Shown piece after piece: positions 37,140 to 48,698 of a stretch of 64,000 nt of DNA. The stretch lies in the NCBI RefSeq assembly GCF_016919165.1, contig NZ_JAFFPS010000057.1:124001-188000 (forward strand). Reading direction: 5' to 3'. The DNA is from Leptospira chreensis (GTDB taxonomy: Bacteria > Spirochaetota > Leptospiria > Leptospirales > Leptospiraceae). The notes below the pieces were generated by a model. The model was not told the DNA's origin. It did not search any database and saw only the letters and a list, made by a program, of their open reading frames with translations. The translations under genes were made by a program, and so were the position numbers. Numbering within the stretch: the stretch's first letter is position 1; the number at the start of each line of letters is the position of its first letter.

Positions 37140-38582
37140 TTAAAGCAGAGCCCCAGGTTGGAAGAAAAGCCAACCGGCGGTGAAGAATAGGCTGAGTAAA
37201 AACACAAGAAATCCCAAAGTCGGCATACTCGGAAGGTCTCTGACCCCAGCCACAGCCCCTGTTTCCTGTTTCATATAGGACTGGATGGTGATCTTCATAT
37301 AGTAGTAGAAGGCCACACAGGAGTTGGCTACGGCTCCGAAGAGTAAAATCCGGTGAAAAAATAAATCCGACTCAGCTATCTTTTGCAAAAGAAAGAGTTT
37401 CGTCCAAAATCCAATCAGAGGTGGGAAACCGGCAAAAGACAAAAAGACAATCGAAAGAGCAAGGGCTGTTAACGGGTGTTCACCGCTTAAGTGAGAGATT
37501 CCATCCACTGTCACTTCATGTTTGCCTTGTTCCAAATAGGAGATGATGGCAAAGGCAACTAAGTTGAGAAGAGAATACGAGAAAAGATAATACAAAGCTT
37601 CGAGCCCTGCCCCACAAACAATCCCCGCCACAATATAACCTGCATGGGAAATGGATGAGTAAGCTAACATCCGTTTGAGATTTTCTTGTTTTAAAGCAAC
37701 GATATTTCCCCAAGTCATGGAAATGAGAGCAATCGCTCCCATAAGGAATTTCCATGACTCACCAACCTCACCCATAGGAACATGATTGAATAAAACAATG
37801 ATAAGACCAAGGGCCGATGCCTTACCCGCACTGGCCATAAAACCAGTGATTGGTGTTTGGGATCCTTCATACACATCCGGAGTCCACGAGTGAAAAGGAA
37901 CAAGGGCAGCTTTAAAAGAAACCCCGACTAAAAATAAACCAAATCCTAATTTAGAAAAATTGGATTCATACCCTTTTAGAAAAAGACCACGAAGGGCTCC
38001 GTCTAAGTTTGTCGTTCCTGATCCGCCATATAAAAAAGCAATCCCAAGCAACATAAACCCAGAACTAAAAGATCCGAGTAAAAAATACTTCATCGCACTT
38101 TCTAGAGATGATACAGAAGAACGAGCCATTCCAATCATTACATACAACGAGAGAGAAAGGATTTCTAAACCGACAAAGATGACAATAAAATCATAACCAG
38201 AGGTTAAAAACATCATTCCCGACAAACAAAAGAGTACGAGGGGAAAAAACTCAGGGAATAGAGTTTTGTGTTCGGAAAGAAAAGGGGGAGCAATGAGTAG
38301 AGTGATGAGTCCCGCAATCAAATAAATTGCACTGAGCCATACGGTGAGTGGACTTAAAGAGATCTGTGATCCAAAAAACTTACCATACCCTGGAGATCCA
38401 GTTGTATGATATAGAGCATACATGGCTCCAGTGATTCCTAAAATAGAAAGGACCCAAAGTGGTTTGGAATCTTCTTCTCTCGGAATGAGAAATTGAACCA
38501 CAAGGGAAAGTAAAGCCACCCCGCATAGTATGAGCATGGGAGAGATGGCGATCAGGTCATTGGCAGAAGGAGTATATGACAT
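37140..38582 (-). CDS. nuoN: NADH-quinone oxidoreductase subunit N
   Basis: 480 residues, about 14 transmembrane helices, one of the three antiporter-like proton-pumping subunits of complex I. A conserved glutamate in TM5 is visible in FVGLEILSLSLY, and a lysine-containing broken-helix region in FKAALVPFHSWTPDVYEG. Last gene of the nuo operon, 3 bp after nuoM. Confidence 0.94.
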   Translation of the reverse strand: MSYTPSANDLIAISPMLILCGVALLSLVVQFLIPREEDSKPLWVLSILGITGAMYALYHTTGSPGYGKFFGSQISLSPLTVWLSAIYLIAGLITLLIAPPFLSEHKTLFPEFFPLVLFCLSGMMFLTSGYDFIVIFVGLEILSLSLYVMIGMARSSVSSLESAMKYFLLGSFSSGFMLLGIAFLYGGSGTTNLDGALRGLFLKGYESNFSKLGFGLFLVGVSFKAALVPFHSWTPDVYEGSQTPITGFMASAGKASALGLIIVLFNHVPMGEVGESWKFLMGAIALISMTWGNIVALKQENLKRMLAYSSISHAGYIVAGIVCGAGLEALYYLFSYSLLNLVAFAIISYLEQGKHEVTVDGISHLSGEHPLTALALSIVFLSFAGFPPLIGFWTKLFLLQKIAESDLFFHRILLFGAVANSCVAFYYYMKITIQSYMKQETGAVAGVRDLPSMPTLGFLVFLLSLFFTAGWLFFQPGALL

Positions 38583-38585
38583 GGG

Positions 38586-40319
38586 TTAGTTTCCTATAGT
38601 CTCTTTCGGGGTTGGTTCCAATTCAAAATCCGACTCAATGGACTCGTCCAAATTGTCTAAATTCAAATTTGGTGGATTTGATTTTAAGTAAACAAAACTG
38701 GGAAGCGCAAACTTCGACTGATAAGCTCCCAACCTTTCTTCATACGAAAGTGGTTCCTTACCTAAACTCGTGTAATCCGAAAATTGTCGGCTCGAAGTTC
38801 CGGAATGAAAATCTTTTTGGATGTCTTTTCGTTCCGCAATGGATTGCACGGATGCTGAGTTCAAATACACATTGGCTGATGATTGTAAAATTTCTAAAAA
38901 TGGTTTTGGATAAATCCCAATCCAAAAAATAAAAATAACAAGGGGAGATAAAATTCCCACCTCTCGAAAACTTAAATCTTTATAAGGTTTGGCTTGGATG
39001 GTTTTACTCACACCAAAAAGGAATCGTTTCACAAACCATAAAAGATAAAGGGCTCCAAGCACTACACCCGTGGCGGCAATCCCACCAAGCCAAACATTGG
39101 ATTTGATGGCTCCCATTAGGATGAGAAACTCACCCACAAATCCGTTCGTTCCCGGAAGACCGACAGAAGACAAAACAGCGATCAAAAAGAAAGTAGAGAA
39201 CACCGGCATTTGTTTGGCAAGACCACCAAACTCGGCAATGTTTCTCGTATGAGATCTTTCGTAAATCATACCAATCATAAGGAAAAGCATCCCGGTAGAA
39301 ACACCGTGGGAAATCATCTGCAACATCCCCCCGACAACTCCTTCTTTGGTAAAAGAAAAGATTCCCAAAATACAAAAACCTAAATGGGATAACGAACTAT
39401 ATGCAATGATTCGTTTGATATCTGTCTGCACAAGAGCAGCCATTGATCCATACACAATGCCGATAACAGCAAGGATTTGAATCCAATTTTGGGATAACAA
39501 ACTTGGTTCCGGGAAAAAAGGAATACAGAATCTAATGAAACCATAGGCTCCAATCTTTAACAAAACTCCCGCCAAGTCCACCGAACCAACAGTAGGTGCT
39601 TGGGTGTGGACATCTGGCATCCAAGTATGGAATGGAAAGAGTGGGATTTTAATGGCAAAGGCTAAGAAAAAACTAAAAAACAAAAACCACTGGAGGGGTT
39701 CGGAATACATTCCAAGGTTTGCCGTAGCCAAAGACTCAATAGAAGTTTTCCCTGTTTTGAAGTAAAGTGTAAGAATACCACCTAACATAAACAAGGAACC
39801 AGCCATGGAAAATAAAAAGTATTTGAGTGCAGCTTTGGTTCTATCTTCCCCACCCCAGATTCCAATCATCAGAACCATCGGAAGAACCATTAGTTCCCAA
39901 AATACATAATAAAGGACAAGGTTACCCGCTGAAAAAACGCCAAGGACGGCTGTTTCTAAAACAAGTAGGCAGATATGAAATTCTTTAATTTTTTTGGGGA
40001 TGTTCGACCAAGAAGCAAGGCTCGAAAGAAAAAACATAAAGGCAGTGAGCCCAAATAATAAAAGAGAAACTCCATCCAGACCCACATGGTAATCTACGCT
40101 GAGTTTTCCAGAAAGGATCCAATCCGGTATCCAATGTACAAACTGAAGGCCTGATTTGGTAGGGTCATACAAAAAGAACAAACCCACGGATAGGATGGTC
40201 GTAAATGCAGAAGACAAAGCAGAAATGACAACCACTGTTCCCATTCGTTTTTGGAAAACGATCACAAAGGCAGAAAGAATTGGTAAAAAGATAATGAAGG
40301 AAAGAATTTGTTCCGGCAC
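38586..40319 (-). CDS. nuoM: NADH-quinone oxidoreductase subunit M
   Basis: 577 residues, GTG start one base after the nuoL stop. It is an antiporter-like complex I membrane subunit with the TM5 glutamate (YYVFWELMVLPM) and the broken-helix segment IKIPLFPFHTWMPDVH. The C-terminal ~90 residues after the last helix are an extended hydrophilic tail (QSKFALP onward), longer than usual. Confidence 0.94.
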   Translation of the reverse strand: MPEQILSFIIFLPILSAFVIVFQKRMGTVVVISALSSAFTTILSVGLFFLYDPTKSGLQFVHWIPDWILSGKLSVDYHVGLDGVSLLLFGLTAFMFFLSSLASWSNIPKKIKEFHICLLVLETAVLGVFSAGNLVLYYVFWELMVLPMVLMIGIWGGEDRTKAALKYFLFSMAGSLFMLGGILTLYFKTGKTSIESLATANLGMYSEPLQWFLFFSFFLAFAIKIPLFPFHTWMPDVHTQAPTVGSVDLAGVLLKIGAYGFIRFCIPFFPEPSLLSQNWIQILAVIGIVYGSMAALVQTDIKRIIAYSSLSHLGFCILGIFSFTKEGVVGGMLQMISHGVSTGMLFLMIGMIYERSHTRNIAEFGGLAKQMPVFSTFFLIAVLSSVGLPGTNGFVGEFLILMGAIKSNVWLGGIAATGVVLGALYLLWFVKRFLFGVSKTIQAKPYKDLSFREVGILSPLVIFIFWIGIYPKPFLEILQSSANVYLNSASVQSIAERKDIQKDFHSGTSSRQFSDYTSLGKEPLSYEERLGAYQSKFALPSFVYLKSNPPNLNLDNLDESIESDFELEPTPKETIGN

Positions 40320-40320
40320 C

Positions 40321-42249
40321 TTACACCCCCCTCGTTAATAGATACACTAAAATACAAAATGTACCAATGACCACATACAAAGCATAATCACCAATAAATC
40401 CGGACTGGAGCCGTCGAAGCCCATTGGCAATCAGACCAAAACTAAGTCCTATGTTTAAGAAAAAACGATCCAGGATTTTGGTATCGAAAAAGAAAGCAAT
40501 CCCCTTCGAAACAAAAAGAAAGGGGCGAACCAAAACTAAATCATAGATTTCATCTATATAGTATTTATGAAAAAGAATCTTTCGAAAACCCGTATGTTCT
40601 TCTATTACTGGATTTAGTTTTCTCTGGTAGAGGAAATACGCTAAAATCAGTCCCACAGTTCCAATTGCTACAGAAAAAGCAGCAAGGGAAAGTTCCACAT
40701 CATGCACAAGGGATTTGTGTTCCGCAAGACTTCCATGTAATGAGGCTAGTTCATAACCTTTACTGAATACGGGTGCAAAATACCTTTCCAAAGTATCGAT
40801 ATGTAAAAAGAAATGCGGTGTTTGTAAAAACCCTACAACAACAGCACCAAACGCTAGTACAACGAGAGGAAAGGTCATTGTCCATGGAGATTCGTGGATT
40901 TTGTGGTGAGGATCTGTATTGTTTTTACCAAAGAACACAACAAAGACGAGGCGAAACATATAAAACGAAGTGAAAAAAGCCGCCACAATCCCCATGGTCC
41001 AAAGGATGGAACCATAAGCTCCGTAAGTGTAAGCTTTTTCTAAAATTAAATCTTTGGAGAAAAATCCAGAGAAAGGAAAAAATCCGGCAATGGCCAGTGT
41101 TCCGAGTAAGAAGGTAAAGGAAGTAATTTTGATTTTGCCAAAAAGACCTCCCATATGTTTGATATTTTGTTCGTGGTGGAGTGCGTGGATCACAGATCCC
41201 GCCCCGAGAAATAACAAAGCCTTAAAAAAAGCATGGGTCATTAGATGAAAAAGTCCTGCAACATAACTCATACTTCCCATCGCAAGAAACATAAACCCAA
41301 GTTGCGATACTGTCGAGTAGGCAAGGATCTTTTTGATATCGTTTTGTAAGGTTCCGATGGTTGCTGCAAATAGAGCAGTTGTGGCACCAATACAAGCGAT
41401 GAAAAGGGAAGTTTCCGGTGCGAGTAAAAATACAAAGTTGAGACGAGCAATGAGAAAGATTCCCGCAGTCACCATGGTAGCCGCATGAATGAGAGCGGAG
41501 ACTGGAGTGGGACCTGCCATCGCATCTGGAAGCCATACATAGAGTGGGATCTGTGCTGACTTACCCATAGAGGCGATAAAGAAAAACAAAGCCACAATAT
41601 TCGCGTAAGGTGCAAACTGAGTGAGTCCACTCAAATTGGATTGGAGTTCTAAGTATTGTAAACTCCCCCCAAACCAAAACAAAAATCCAGTTCCCAAAAT
41701 AAAACCCACATCCCCAATACGGTTGAGAACAAATGCTTTCATCCCCGCTTCGGCCGCCGAACTTTTGTCATAGTCAAAACCAATGAGAAGGTAAGAACTA
41801 AGTCCCACCCCTTCCCAACCAAGGAAGGTCAAAACCAAGTTGTCACTCAGGACAAGGTTCAACATACAAAAGATAAATAAATTCAAATAAGCGAAAAACC
41901 GGTTATAACTCAGATTGGATTTCATGTATCCCATCGAATACAAATGAATTAAAGATCCTATTCCCGTGATGATAAGAGTCATATAAAGGGAAAGTTGGTC
42001 GATTTGGTATCCAAAGGAGGATTTAAAATTCCCAACAACAATCCAATCAAAAACAGGAACCAAATGCGGTGCCGTTCTTTCCATAGGGCGAAATTCGTTA
42101 AACGCACCTAAGGTGATGAGAAAAGGAATGAATACGGCTAAAGTTCCAATCGCACCGGCCATACGGTGAGGGATCCTACCTTTTAGTAGACCATTGAATA
42201 AAAAACCAACGAGAGGAAGGAAGACAACTAAAGGAAATATCTCTAACAT
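40321..42249 (-). CDS. nuoL: NADH-quinone oxidoreductase subunit L
   Basis: 642 residues. The largest antiporter-like subunit of complex I, with the TM5 glutamate in FLGWEGVGLSSYLLIGF and the SAQIPLYVWLPDAMAGPTPVSALIHAATMV signature region. The C-terminus carries the long lateral helix and extra transmembrane segment that clamp NuoM and NuoN. Start four bases after the nuoK stop. Confidence 0.95.
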   Translation of the reverse strand: MLEIFPLVVFLPLVGFLFNGLLKGRIPHRMAGAIGTLAVFIPFLITLGAFNEFRPMERTAPHLVPVFDWIVVGNFKSSFGYQIDQLSLYMTLIITGIGSLIHLYSMGYMKSNLSYNRFFAYLNLFIFCMLNLVLSDNLVLTFLGWEGVGLSSYLLIGFDYDKSSAAEAGMKAFVLNRIGDVGFILGTGFLFWFGGSLQYLELQSNLSGLTQFAPYANIVALFFFIASMGKSAQIPLYVWLPDAMAGPTPVSALIHAATMVTAGIFLIARLNFVFLLAPETSLFIACIGATTALFAATIGTLQNDIKKILAYSTVSQLGFMFLAMGSMSYVAGLFHLMTHAFFKALLFLGAGSVIHALHHEQNIKHMGGLFGKIKITSFTFLLGTLAIAGFFPFSGFFSKDLILEKAYTYGAYGSILWTMGIVAAFFTSFYMFRLVFVVFFGKNNTDPHHKIHESPWTMTFPLVVLAFGAVVVGFLQTPHFFLHIDTLERYFAPVFSKGYELASLHGSLAEHKSLVHDVELSLAAFSVAIGTVGLILAYFLYQRKLNPVIEEHTGFRKILFHKYYIDEIYDLVLVRPFLFVSKGIAFFFDTKILDRFFLNIGLSFGLIANGLRRLQSGFIGDYALYVVIGTFCILVYLLTRGV

Positions 42250-42253
42250 AGGA

Positions 42254-42574
42254 TTACCATCTCATCGATTGGAGTTCATCCACATTGGTGGATTTTTTAT
42301 GGCGAAAGATTGCAATCACAAGTGCAAGGCCAACGGCTGCTTCTGCAGCCGCAATTGCCATCACAAAGAATACAACGGTTTCACCGGAAATATGGGAAAG
42401 GGCTTTCGAAAATGTTACAAAAACTAAATTCACTGAATTCAAAATCAATTCCACAGACATAAAGATGATGACGATGTTCCGACGAATGAGAACTCCAAGA
42501 ACACCAATGGAAAATAAAATTCCAGCAAGTCCGAGGATGTATGAAATGGGGATACCATTGACGATTGGGTTCAT
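42254..42574 (-). CDS. nuoK: NADH-quinone oxidoreductase subunit K
   Basis: 106 residues, three transmembrane helices. The two conserved membrane glutamates are visible in [11 protein letters not shown] and [16 protein letters not shown]. Start overlaps nuoJ by four bases. Confidence 0.95.
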   Translation of the reverse strand: MNPIVNGIPISYILGLAGILFSIGVLGVLIRRNIVIIFMSVELILNSVNLVFVTFSKALSHISGETVVFFVMAIAAAEAAVGLALVIAIFRHKKSTNVDELQSMRW

Positions 42575-43170
42575 AGAATTGTATCCTTTGTTTGTTCCAC
42601 TTCCGTGTTTCTTTTTTTAGCAAGGATGACGGCACCAAGAACGGCAACAAGAAGTAAGATGGAGATCATTTCAAAAGGAAGTAAATAATCCAAATAGGTG
42701 GATGCACCCACGGTAGCCACGTTACCTTTTGCATTTACAGCAGCGGTTCCCTGGATAGGAAAGGAATACTGCGAGAGTTCATATCCTTTTCCCATTTGTT
42801 CGGAGTGAGGGACACCTGTTGTGAGAGCACTATACAATAAAAAGAAAAAACCAAAAACAAAAACGGAAAGTAAAACGAGTCGAATCGGATACTCCCGGTA
42901 TCTAGATAATGTTTCCGCTCTTTGAGAAAGTAACATCAACACAAACACCACAAGTACCATAATGGCACCGGCATACACTAACACCTGCATTGTAGCAATA
43001 AAGAGGGCTCCCATGATTCCATAAATTCCAGCCAAAGCAAAGAATGTAAAAACAAGAGATACGGCTGAAACCACCGGATTTTTTTGAAAGATAACACTTA
43101 GGGCCGTAACAACAGTCACTGTTCCAAAAAAAATAAATAATAAAAAGGAAGGAGAAGTTTCTATATTCAT
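42571..43170 (-). CDS. nuoJ: NADH-quinone oxidoreductase subunit J
   Basis: 199 residues from the ATG at 43170, which overlaps the nuoH stop by four bases. An upstream extension in the same frame is not conserved sequence. Five transmembrane helices; the conserved TM3 stretch [19 protein letters not shown] is present. Here nuoJ follows nuoH directly, where nuoI is found in most operons. Confidence 0.93.
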   Translation of the reverse strand: MNIETSPSFLLFIFFGTVTVVTALSVIFQKNPVVSAVSLVFTFFALAGIYGIMGALFIATMQVLVYAGAIMVLVVFVLMLLSQRAETLSRYREYPIRLVLLSVFVFGFFFLLYSALTTGVPHSEQMGKGYELSQYSFPIQGTAAVNAKGNVATVGASTYLDYLLPFEMISILLLVAVLGAVILAKKRNTEVEQTKDTIL

Positions 43171-44237
43171 ATAAATAATTTCATCCATCCTTCTTTCCAA
43201 TATACTGTATAAACGGCCGAAAACATTACCGCGAAAAGACCCCAAGGAATCATCTTTTTCCAACCAAGTTTCATGAGTTGGTCATAACGAAACCGAGGCA
43301 AAGTCCAACGAACCCAGATGAATAAAAAGGCAAAGAATAGGACTTTCAGAATAAAAAATCCAAGGCCAATAAAGGCTTGGTAGGGAGAGCCCGCACCCAA
43401 CTGAAATGGAACATTATAGCCACCAAAGAAAAGTAAGGTGGTAAGGCATGACATAGTGATCATGTTCATGTATTCTGCCAAAAAAAATAAGGCAAACTTA
43501 AAGGCACCGTATTCCGTATGAAAACCCACAACTAGTTCTGATTCCGCCTCCGCCAAGTCAAAAGGAAGACGGTTTGTTTCCGCAAACATTGCTGTCACAT
43601 AGATAAAAAAAGCAACAAAACCAGGGGGAGATAAAATATTCCACATATCTTTTTGGGAATCACTGATCTCTGTTAACTTTAAAGATCCAGTCATAATCAC
43701 AATCACGATAATGGAAAGTCCCATGGGAAGTTCATAACTGATCATCTGTGCGGTTGACCTAACTCCACCGAGGAGCGAATACTTATTGTTACTCGACCAA
43801 CCAGCAATCATAATTCCGTAGACTGACAAAGAAGAAATGGCAAGTAAATACAAAACACCCGAGTCAGGGTTAGCAATTTGTAAGTCGATCGTAGCCACAC
43901 CTGTAAGTGCGGTAAGCCATTCCGGTGCGGGAAGAGTTCCCCCAAAAGGAATCACAGCCCAAGCCATAATGGCACAGGTCATGGAGATGGTGGGTGCCAA
44001 AAGATACATTCCTTTGGAAACATTTTTTGGAAAAATTTCTTCTTTGGCGATGAATTTGATTCCATCCGCTAGAGGTTGAAAAATTCCAAAAGGGCCGGCA
44101 CGGTTTGGACCGGGTCGATCCTGGATAAAACCAGCAAACTTACGTTCGGCGAGCGTATAATAAGCAACGCCAGTTAAGATTACAAAAAATAAGGAGAGGA
44201 TTTTGATCCCCCAAGCAAGTAATAGAGCCCAGTCCAT
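43167..44237 (-). CDS. nuoH: NADH-quinone oxidoreductase subunit H
   Basis: 356 residues, eight transmembrane helices. The quinone-site loop contains [21 protein letters not shown] and, later, [25 protein letters not shown]. This subunit joins the peripheral and membrane arms. It begins 16 bp after the nuoF stop, so no nuoG lies between them. Confidence 0.96.
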   Translation of the reverse strand: MDWALLLAWGIKILSLFFVILTGVAYYTLAERKFAGFIQDRPGPNRAGPFGIFQPLADGIKFIAKEEIFPKNVSKGMYLLAPTISMTCAIMAWAVIPFGGTLPAPEWLTALTGVATIDLQIANPDSGVLYLLAISSLSVYGIMIAGWSSNNKYSLLGGVRSTAQMISYELPMGLSIIVIVIMTGSLKLTEISDSQKDMWNILSPPGFVAFFIYVTAMFAETNRLPFDLAEAESELVVGFHTEYGAFKFALFFLAEYMNMITMSCLTTLLFFGGYNVPFQLGAGSPYQAFIGLGFFILKVLFFAFLFIWVRWTLPRFRYDQLMKLGWKKMIPWGLFAVMFSAVYTVYWKEGWMKLFI

Positions 44238-44253
44238 AATGTTTCGGTGACCT

Positions 44254-45525
44254 TTAGTGAGAGATACTCACTTCCTTTTTCAATCGAGCCGAGAACTCTC
44301 CTTTAAACTTTGTCATGGTAGGACGAACTGCCATCACACATGCATCCGCTAACGGACAAATGGTGGTTCCCCCTTCCATATTTCTGGACAAAGAAAAAAT
44401 GAGTTCTACATCTTTTTCCGTCCCCTCCCCGTTCTTTATTTTATGGAGAAGGTCTTTGACCCAATGTGTTCCTTCGCGACAAGGTGTACATTGGCCACAA
44501 GATTCATGAGAATAAAATTCCGCCAATCGGTATGTGGTTTCTACAAGATCCGCAACCTCAGAAAGAATGATAACAGCGCCAGAACCTAACATTGATTTGA
44601 GAGAGGCAATGGATTCGTAATCCATAGTTGCCGTCATTGCTTCTTCTGCCGTGAGAATGGGAGAAGAACTTCCTCCTGGAATCACAGCTTTTAGGGTTTT
44701 ATCGTTTTTGATTCCACCACAGATATCATAAATGAGCTCCTTCATCGGAGTTCCCATTTCCACTTCATAAATTCCTGGTTTTTTCACGTGCCCACTGACA
44801 GCAAATAATCTGGTTCCAGGAGATTTTTCTGTTCCAATCTTTTTGTATTCTTCTCCCGTCATACGTATGATATGTGGGACATTACAAAAAGTTTCTACGT
44901 TGTTCACGACAGTCGGACAAGAATAAAGACCAGAAACCGCTGGGAATGGTGGTTTCAAACGAGGATGGCCCCTCCTTCCCTCAAGGGAATTGATGAGTGC
45001 GGATTCTTCTCCGCAAATATAAGCACCGGCACCGGAGTACACCGCCAAATCAAAGTCATACCCAAAGCCCATGATATTTTTACCAAGAAGGCCTGCTTTG
45101 TAAGCTTCTTCCACCGCCTCTTCGACAACACGAATTCCTTTATGGAATTCACCGCGAATGTAAATATAACCTTGGTGGGAATCGATTGCTTTGGCCGCAA
45201 TAACCATTCCTTCAATCAGCATATGAGGAAGTTTTTCTAAGAGGAGCCGGTCTTTGAATGTTCCCGGTTCGCCTTCGTCCCCATTACAAATTAAATACTT
45301 TGGTTTGTCTGTTTTCGGAATGAATCCCCATTTGTTTCCCGTAGGAAAACCAGCACCACCACGGCCACGAAGACCAGAGTTTTTCACGTCGTTTACGATT
45401 TGTTCGGCGGTCATCTCAGAAAAAGCTTTCTTCTGACTTTCATACCCACCAACGGAACGGTAATGGTTTAAGGTATGGGAATCGGCAGCATCAATATGAG
45501 TTGTGAGTAAGGTCTTTAGTCCCAT
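44254..45525 (-). CDS. nuoF: NADH-quinone oxidoreductase subunit F
   Basis: 423-residue NADH-binding flavoprotein. The NADH/FMN glycine-rich loops [13 protein letters not shown] and [14 protein letters not shown] and the N3 4Fe-4S ligands [11 protein letters not shown] plus [10 protein letters not shown] are all present. It accepts electrons from NADH and would normally pass them to NuoG, which is absent from this operon. One base separates it from nuoE. Confidence 0.96.
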   Translation of the reverse strand: MGLKTLLTTHIDAADSHTLNHYRSVGGYESQKKAFSEMTAEQIVNDVKNSGLRGRGGAGFPTGNKWGFIPKTDKPKYLICNGDEGEPGTFKDRLLLEKLPHMLIEGMVIAAKAIDSHQGYIYIRGEFHKGIRVVEEAVEEAYKAGLLGKNIMGFGYDFDLAVYSGAGAYICGEESALINSLEGRRGHPRLKPPFPAVSGLYSCPTVVNNVETFCNVPHIIRMTGEEYKKIGTEKSPGTRLFAVSGHVKKPGIYEVEMGTPMKELIYDICGGIKNDKTLKAVIPGGSSSPILTAEEAMTATMDYESIASLKSMLGSGAVIILSEVADLVETTYRLAEFYSHESCGQCTPCREGTHWVKDLLHKIKNGEGTEKDVELIFSLSRNMEGGTTICPLADACVMAVRPTMTKFKGEFSARLKKEVSISH

Positions 45526-45526
45526 T

Positions 45527-46015
45527 TTATACCTGCTTATCCAATTCGGAGAGGATGTTTTCTATGATCTCTGGGGTTAGATTTTCATAATAACGATCAT
45601 TGATTTGTGCCACAGGTCCAAACCCACAAGCACCAAGACACTGCACTTCATCCACAGTAAACTTTTTATCTTTTGTGGTTTCTCCGGCTTCAATTCCTAA
45701 TTTAGAACATACATGTTTTGTAATGGAATCAGATCCCGAGAGGTAACAAGAAATGTTTCCACAAATTTGTATATGGAACTTACCTACGGGTTTTTTATTG
45801 TACATGGTATAGAAGGTAGCCACCCCATGCACTTGTGCGAGAGAGACTGGTGCTCCAATCCGTTCTGCGATGTATTGCATCCCTTCTTGGTCCACAAAAC
45901 CTTTGTCAGTTTGTAAAAGAAAAAGGCATGGTAAAATTAAGGAACGTTTGTTTGGGAACTGCGGGATCAACCTTTGGAATCGTTTTTCCGAATCTTGTGA
46001 AAACTGATAAACCAT
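45527..46015 (-). CDS. nuoE: NADH-quinone oxidoreductase subunit E
   Basis: 162 residues from the ATG at 46015, overlapping the nuoD stop by one base (TAATG). Thioredoxin-like 2Fe-2S protein with cluster N1a ligands C-x4-C (ICGNISC) and C-x3-C (CLGAC). Partner of NuoF in the NADH-oxidising module. Confidence 0.94.
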   Translation of the reverse strand: MVYQFSQDSEKRFQRLIPQFPNKRSLILPCLFLLQTDKGFVDQEGMQYIAERIGAPVSLAQVHGVATFYTMYNKKPVGKFHIQICGNISCYLSGSDSITKHVCSKLGIEAGETTKDKKFTVDEVQCLGACGFGPVAQINDRYYENLTPEIIENILSELDKQV

Positions 46016-47235
46016 TAACAATCCAACTCCCCTGCTATGACGTTGAGTGAAGACATAGTTGCAATTGTATCAGCAAGGAGTCCTCCTTTGACAAGTTCAG
46101 GAAACGCTTGGTAATACCAAAAACAAGGACGTCTTACATGTACGCGCCAAGGAGTTTTTTCTCCCTCCGAGACCACATAAAACCCAAGTTCACCGTTAGC
46201 GGCTTCCGTTGCCATATAGTATTCCCCTGGAGGAACTTTTACGCCATGCATAATGATTTTAAAATGATAAATGAGTTCTTCCATATTATTGTATACCTTG
46301 TCCTTCGGAGGAAGGAAGGTATGTGGAACATCTGCATGGTATGGACCATCAGGGATACCATCGATCAGTTGTTCAATGATTCGCATGGACTGACGCATCT
46401 CTTCCATACGAACAAGCGTTCTGTCAAGAGCAGATCCGTCCTGTCCCACAGGAATGTCAAAGTCTACTTTGTCATAAAACATATAAGGATCATCTTTTCG
46501 AACATCCCAAGGAACCCCTGCGGCTCTTAGGTTTGGTCCAGAAAATCCGTAAGCAATGGCTCTTTCTGCAGAAATTCCACCAATCCCCGCGGTTCTTTCA
46601 TTAAAAATTTTATTACGAATGAGAAGTTCCTCAAATTCATCCAAAGCAGGTTTTAAACCTTTGAGGATGATTTTGATTTCTTTTTGGAATTCAGGATAGA
46701 TATCCCTTTCCATTCCACCAACACGACAGAAGGTTGTAGTCAACCGAGCACCCGTTAGTTTCTCTAAAATTTGATAAATGTTTTCTCTATGATGAAATAA
46801 ATGCAAAAGACCAGAAAAAGCCCCAAGATCCACACCGATGATTCCATTACAAATGATATGATCCATCATCCGGGAAAGTTCCGAAATGATCATCCGAACA
46901 TAGGTCACTCGATCAGGAACTTCGATCTGCATCATCTTTTCTACAGTGAGGATCCATCCAATATTATTCAATGGGGTGGACACATAGTTCATACGATCCG
47001 TACAAACTAAGAACTGGTTGTAATCGTAACGTTCGCCTAGTTTTTCAAAACAACGGTGAACATAGCCAATGACTGATTCTGTGTCGACAACACGTTCTCC
47101 ATCAATTTGGATTACGTTTTGTAAAATTCCATGAGTTGCGGGATGGCTTGGCCCAAGGTTGACAAGTAAATGGCCTTCCGGTAGGTCTTTGAATTTTTTG
47201 CCAAAATGTTCGGCTGTTTTTTCGTACATTACCAT
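46015..47235 (-). CDS. nuoD: NADH-quinone oxidoreductase subunit D
   Basis: 406 residues. The 49-kDa-type subunit forming the quinone pocket with NuoB; the conserved GPSHPATHG segment near the N-terminus holds the quinone-site His. RVGGMERD and the C-terminal GELDC fit. nuoC and nuoD are separate genes here, not the fused nuoCD of E. coli. Confidence 0.96.
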   Translation of the reverse strand: MVMYEKTAEHFGKKFKDLPEGHLLVNLGPSHPATHGILQNVIQIDGERVVDTESVIGYVHRCFEKLGERYDYNQFLVCTDRMNYVSTPLNNIGWILTVEKMMQIEVPDRVTYVRMIISELSRMMDHIICNGIIGVDLGAFSGLLHLFHHRENIYQILEKLTGARLTTTFCRVGGMERDIYPEFQKEIKIILKGLKPALDEFEELLIRNKIFNERTAGIGGISAERAIAYGFSGPNLRAAGVPWDVRKDDPYMFYDKVDFDIPVGQDGSALDRTLVRMEEMRQSMRIIEQLIDGIPDGPYHADVPHTFLPPKDKVYNNMEELIYHFKIIMHGVKVPPGEYYMATEAANGELGFYVVSEGEKTPWRVHVRRPCFWYYQAFPELVKGGLLADTIATMSSLNVIAGELDC

Positions 47236-47251
47236 AATGATTTTCTACCGC

Positions 47252-47773
47252 CTAACCGGTAATATCCTCGTTCACATGAATGGTGAGTAAATCTTCGATG
47301 AGATAATCTTGGCCTGGGCCTTCTAATGGATAGTCCTTACGAAGAGGATGGCCTACAAAATTATCAGGCATAATGAGACGTTCCATCTGTGGATGGTTGG
47401 AGAATGAAATCCCCATCAAGTCATATACTTCTCTTTCCGGCCAATTGGCGGCAGGAAAAATCCCAGAGAGACTCGGAACATCTTCCCCTTCTCCCACAGG
47501 CACTCGGAGTTGCATACGAAAGTGTTTGTTTTTAGGAGAACGAAGTAAATAAACCACTTCGAACCTTGGTTCCCTTTTCCCAAGCCAATCCACGGAAGTG
47601 AGGTCATTCAGATAAGTAAAAGCAAACTCTGGATGATCCTTTAACGCCTGTACAACGGAAGGAAGGGCTTCCGCTTTAATGCTAAAATAAAGTAAATTCG
47701 TGTTTATGTCCCTTTGCGGGAGTAATACATCGGAAAACCGTGAGTTTAGGTATTCAGTAATTGTTTCTTTCAT
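47252..47773 (-). CDS. nuoC: NADH-quinone oxidoreductase subunit C
   Basis: 173 residues from the ATG at 47773, which overlaps the nuoB stop by four bases. The 30-kDa-type signature is visible as [12 protein letters not shown] followed by [14 protein letters not shown]. Sixteen bp upstream of nuoD. Confidence 0.94.
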   Translation of the reverse strand: MKETITEYLNSRFSDVLLPQRDINTNLLYFSIKAEALPSVVQALKDHPEFAFTYLNDLTSVDWLGKREPRFEVVYLLRSPKNKHFRMQLRVPVGEGEDVPSLSGIFPAANWPEREVYDLMGISFSNHPQMERLIMPDNFVGHPLRKDYPLEGPGQDYLIEDLLTIHVNEDITG

Positions 47774-48330
47774 GCGACTACGAGAGGTTTGTTGCGTTCG
47801 TTGATTTCTTCGATCTTTCTCATCACTTCTTGTCGTCTTGCTTCCAATCCTTGGCTTTGGACTTTCTTCTGAAGTTTGACAAGGGCATCGAGAAGTGCTT
47901 CTGGTCTTGGAGGGCAACCAGGAACATAAACATCCACAGGAAGGATCCGGTCTACACCTTGTAACACACCGTAGGTGTGGAACATCCCACCAGAAGAAGC
48001 ACAAGCACCCACAGAAATAACAAATTTGGGTTCCGCCAATTGGTCGTATATCTGGCGTAATACGGGAGCCATTTTATAAGTAATGGTTCCGAGTACTAAA
48101 ATCATATCAGCTTGGCGCGGGGAAAAAGAAGGACGTTCCGCTCCGAAACGAGCAATATCATAATCAGCACAAGCGGTGCTCATGTATTCAATCCCGCAAC
48201 ATGCCGTTGCAAAAGGATACGGCCACAAAGAAAAACTTTGTCCCCACTGCACTACGTTATCGAGTGTTGCGACTTGGAACATATCTCCAAACATCTCGCC
48301 GGGTTTGGATAGTGTTTCTGTTAATCCCAT
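47770..48330 (-). CDS. nuoB: NADH-quinone oxidoreductase subunit B
   Basis: 186 residues from the ATG at 48330 (MGLTETL), overlapping nuoA by 10 bases. Ligands of the terminal 4Fe-4S cluster N2 are visible: tandem ATACCGIE, then VGACASSGG and [10 protein letters not shown]2 passes electrons to quinone. The C-terminus has an extra helical charged tail. Confidence 0.95.
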   Translation of the reverse strand: MGLTETLSKPGEMFGDMFQVATLDNVVQWGQSFSLWPYPFATACCGIEYMSTACADYDIARFGAERPSFSPRQADMILVLGTITYKMAPVLRQIYDQLAEPKFVISVGACASSGGMFHTYGVLQGVDRILPVDVYVPGCPPRPEALLDALVKLQKKVQSQGLEARRQEVMRKIEEINERNKPLVVA

Positions 48331-48698
48331 TCCAGTGCTCCCTTTTTCCATATATAGTATAGACCCACAACAAGTATGAGTAAAAAGAAAAACATCTCCA
48401 AAAGGAAGAAAGTTCCAAGACCTGCTTCTTTGAAACTGATTAAGTTCACTGCCCAAGGGTATAAGAAGACGGCTTCTATATCGAAGAGAATGAAAAGAAC
48501 CGCAACAAGGTAGAACTTGATGTTGAAGAGTCCTCTTGCATCACCGTAGTATGTCACCCCACATTCGAACGTGTCTTGGGGTTTCGATTTTTTCTTCGGG
48601 TTGAGAAGGAAGGCAAGTGATAAGATCAGAGCGGAAAAACCGACTCCGAGCAAAAGTTGTAAGAGGATTGGCGCAAAACTATCTGGTGCAGAACCCAT
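48321..48698 (-). CDS. nuoA: NADH-quinone oxidoreductase subunit A
   Basis: 125 residues from ATG at 48698, preceded immediately by CAAGGA. A TTG at 48734 would add 12 residues, and I cannot exclude it. Three transmembrane helices; conserved [20 protein letters not shown] loop and [12 protein letters not shown] are present. First gene of the operon. Confidence 0.92.
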   Translation of the reverse strand: MGSAPDSFAPILLQLLLGVGFSALILSLAFLLNPKKKSKPQDTFECGVTYYGDARGLFNIKFYLVAVLFILFDIEAVFLYPWAVNLISFKEAGLGTFFLLEMFFFLLILVVGLYYIWKKGALEWD

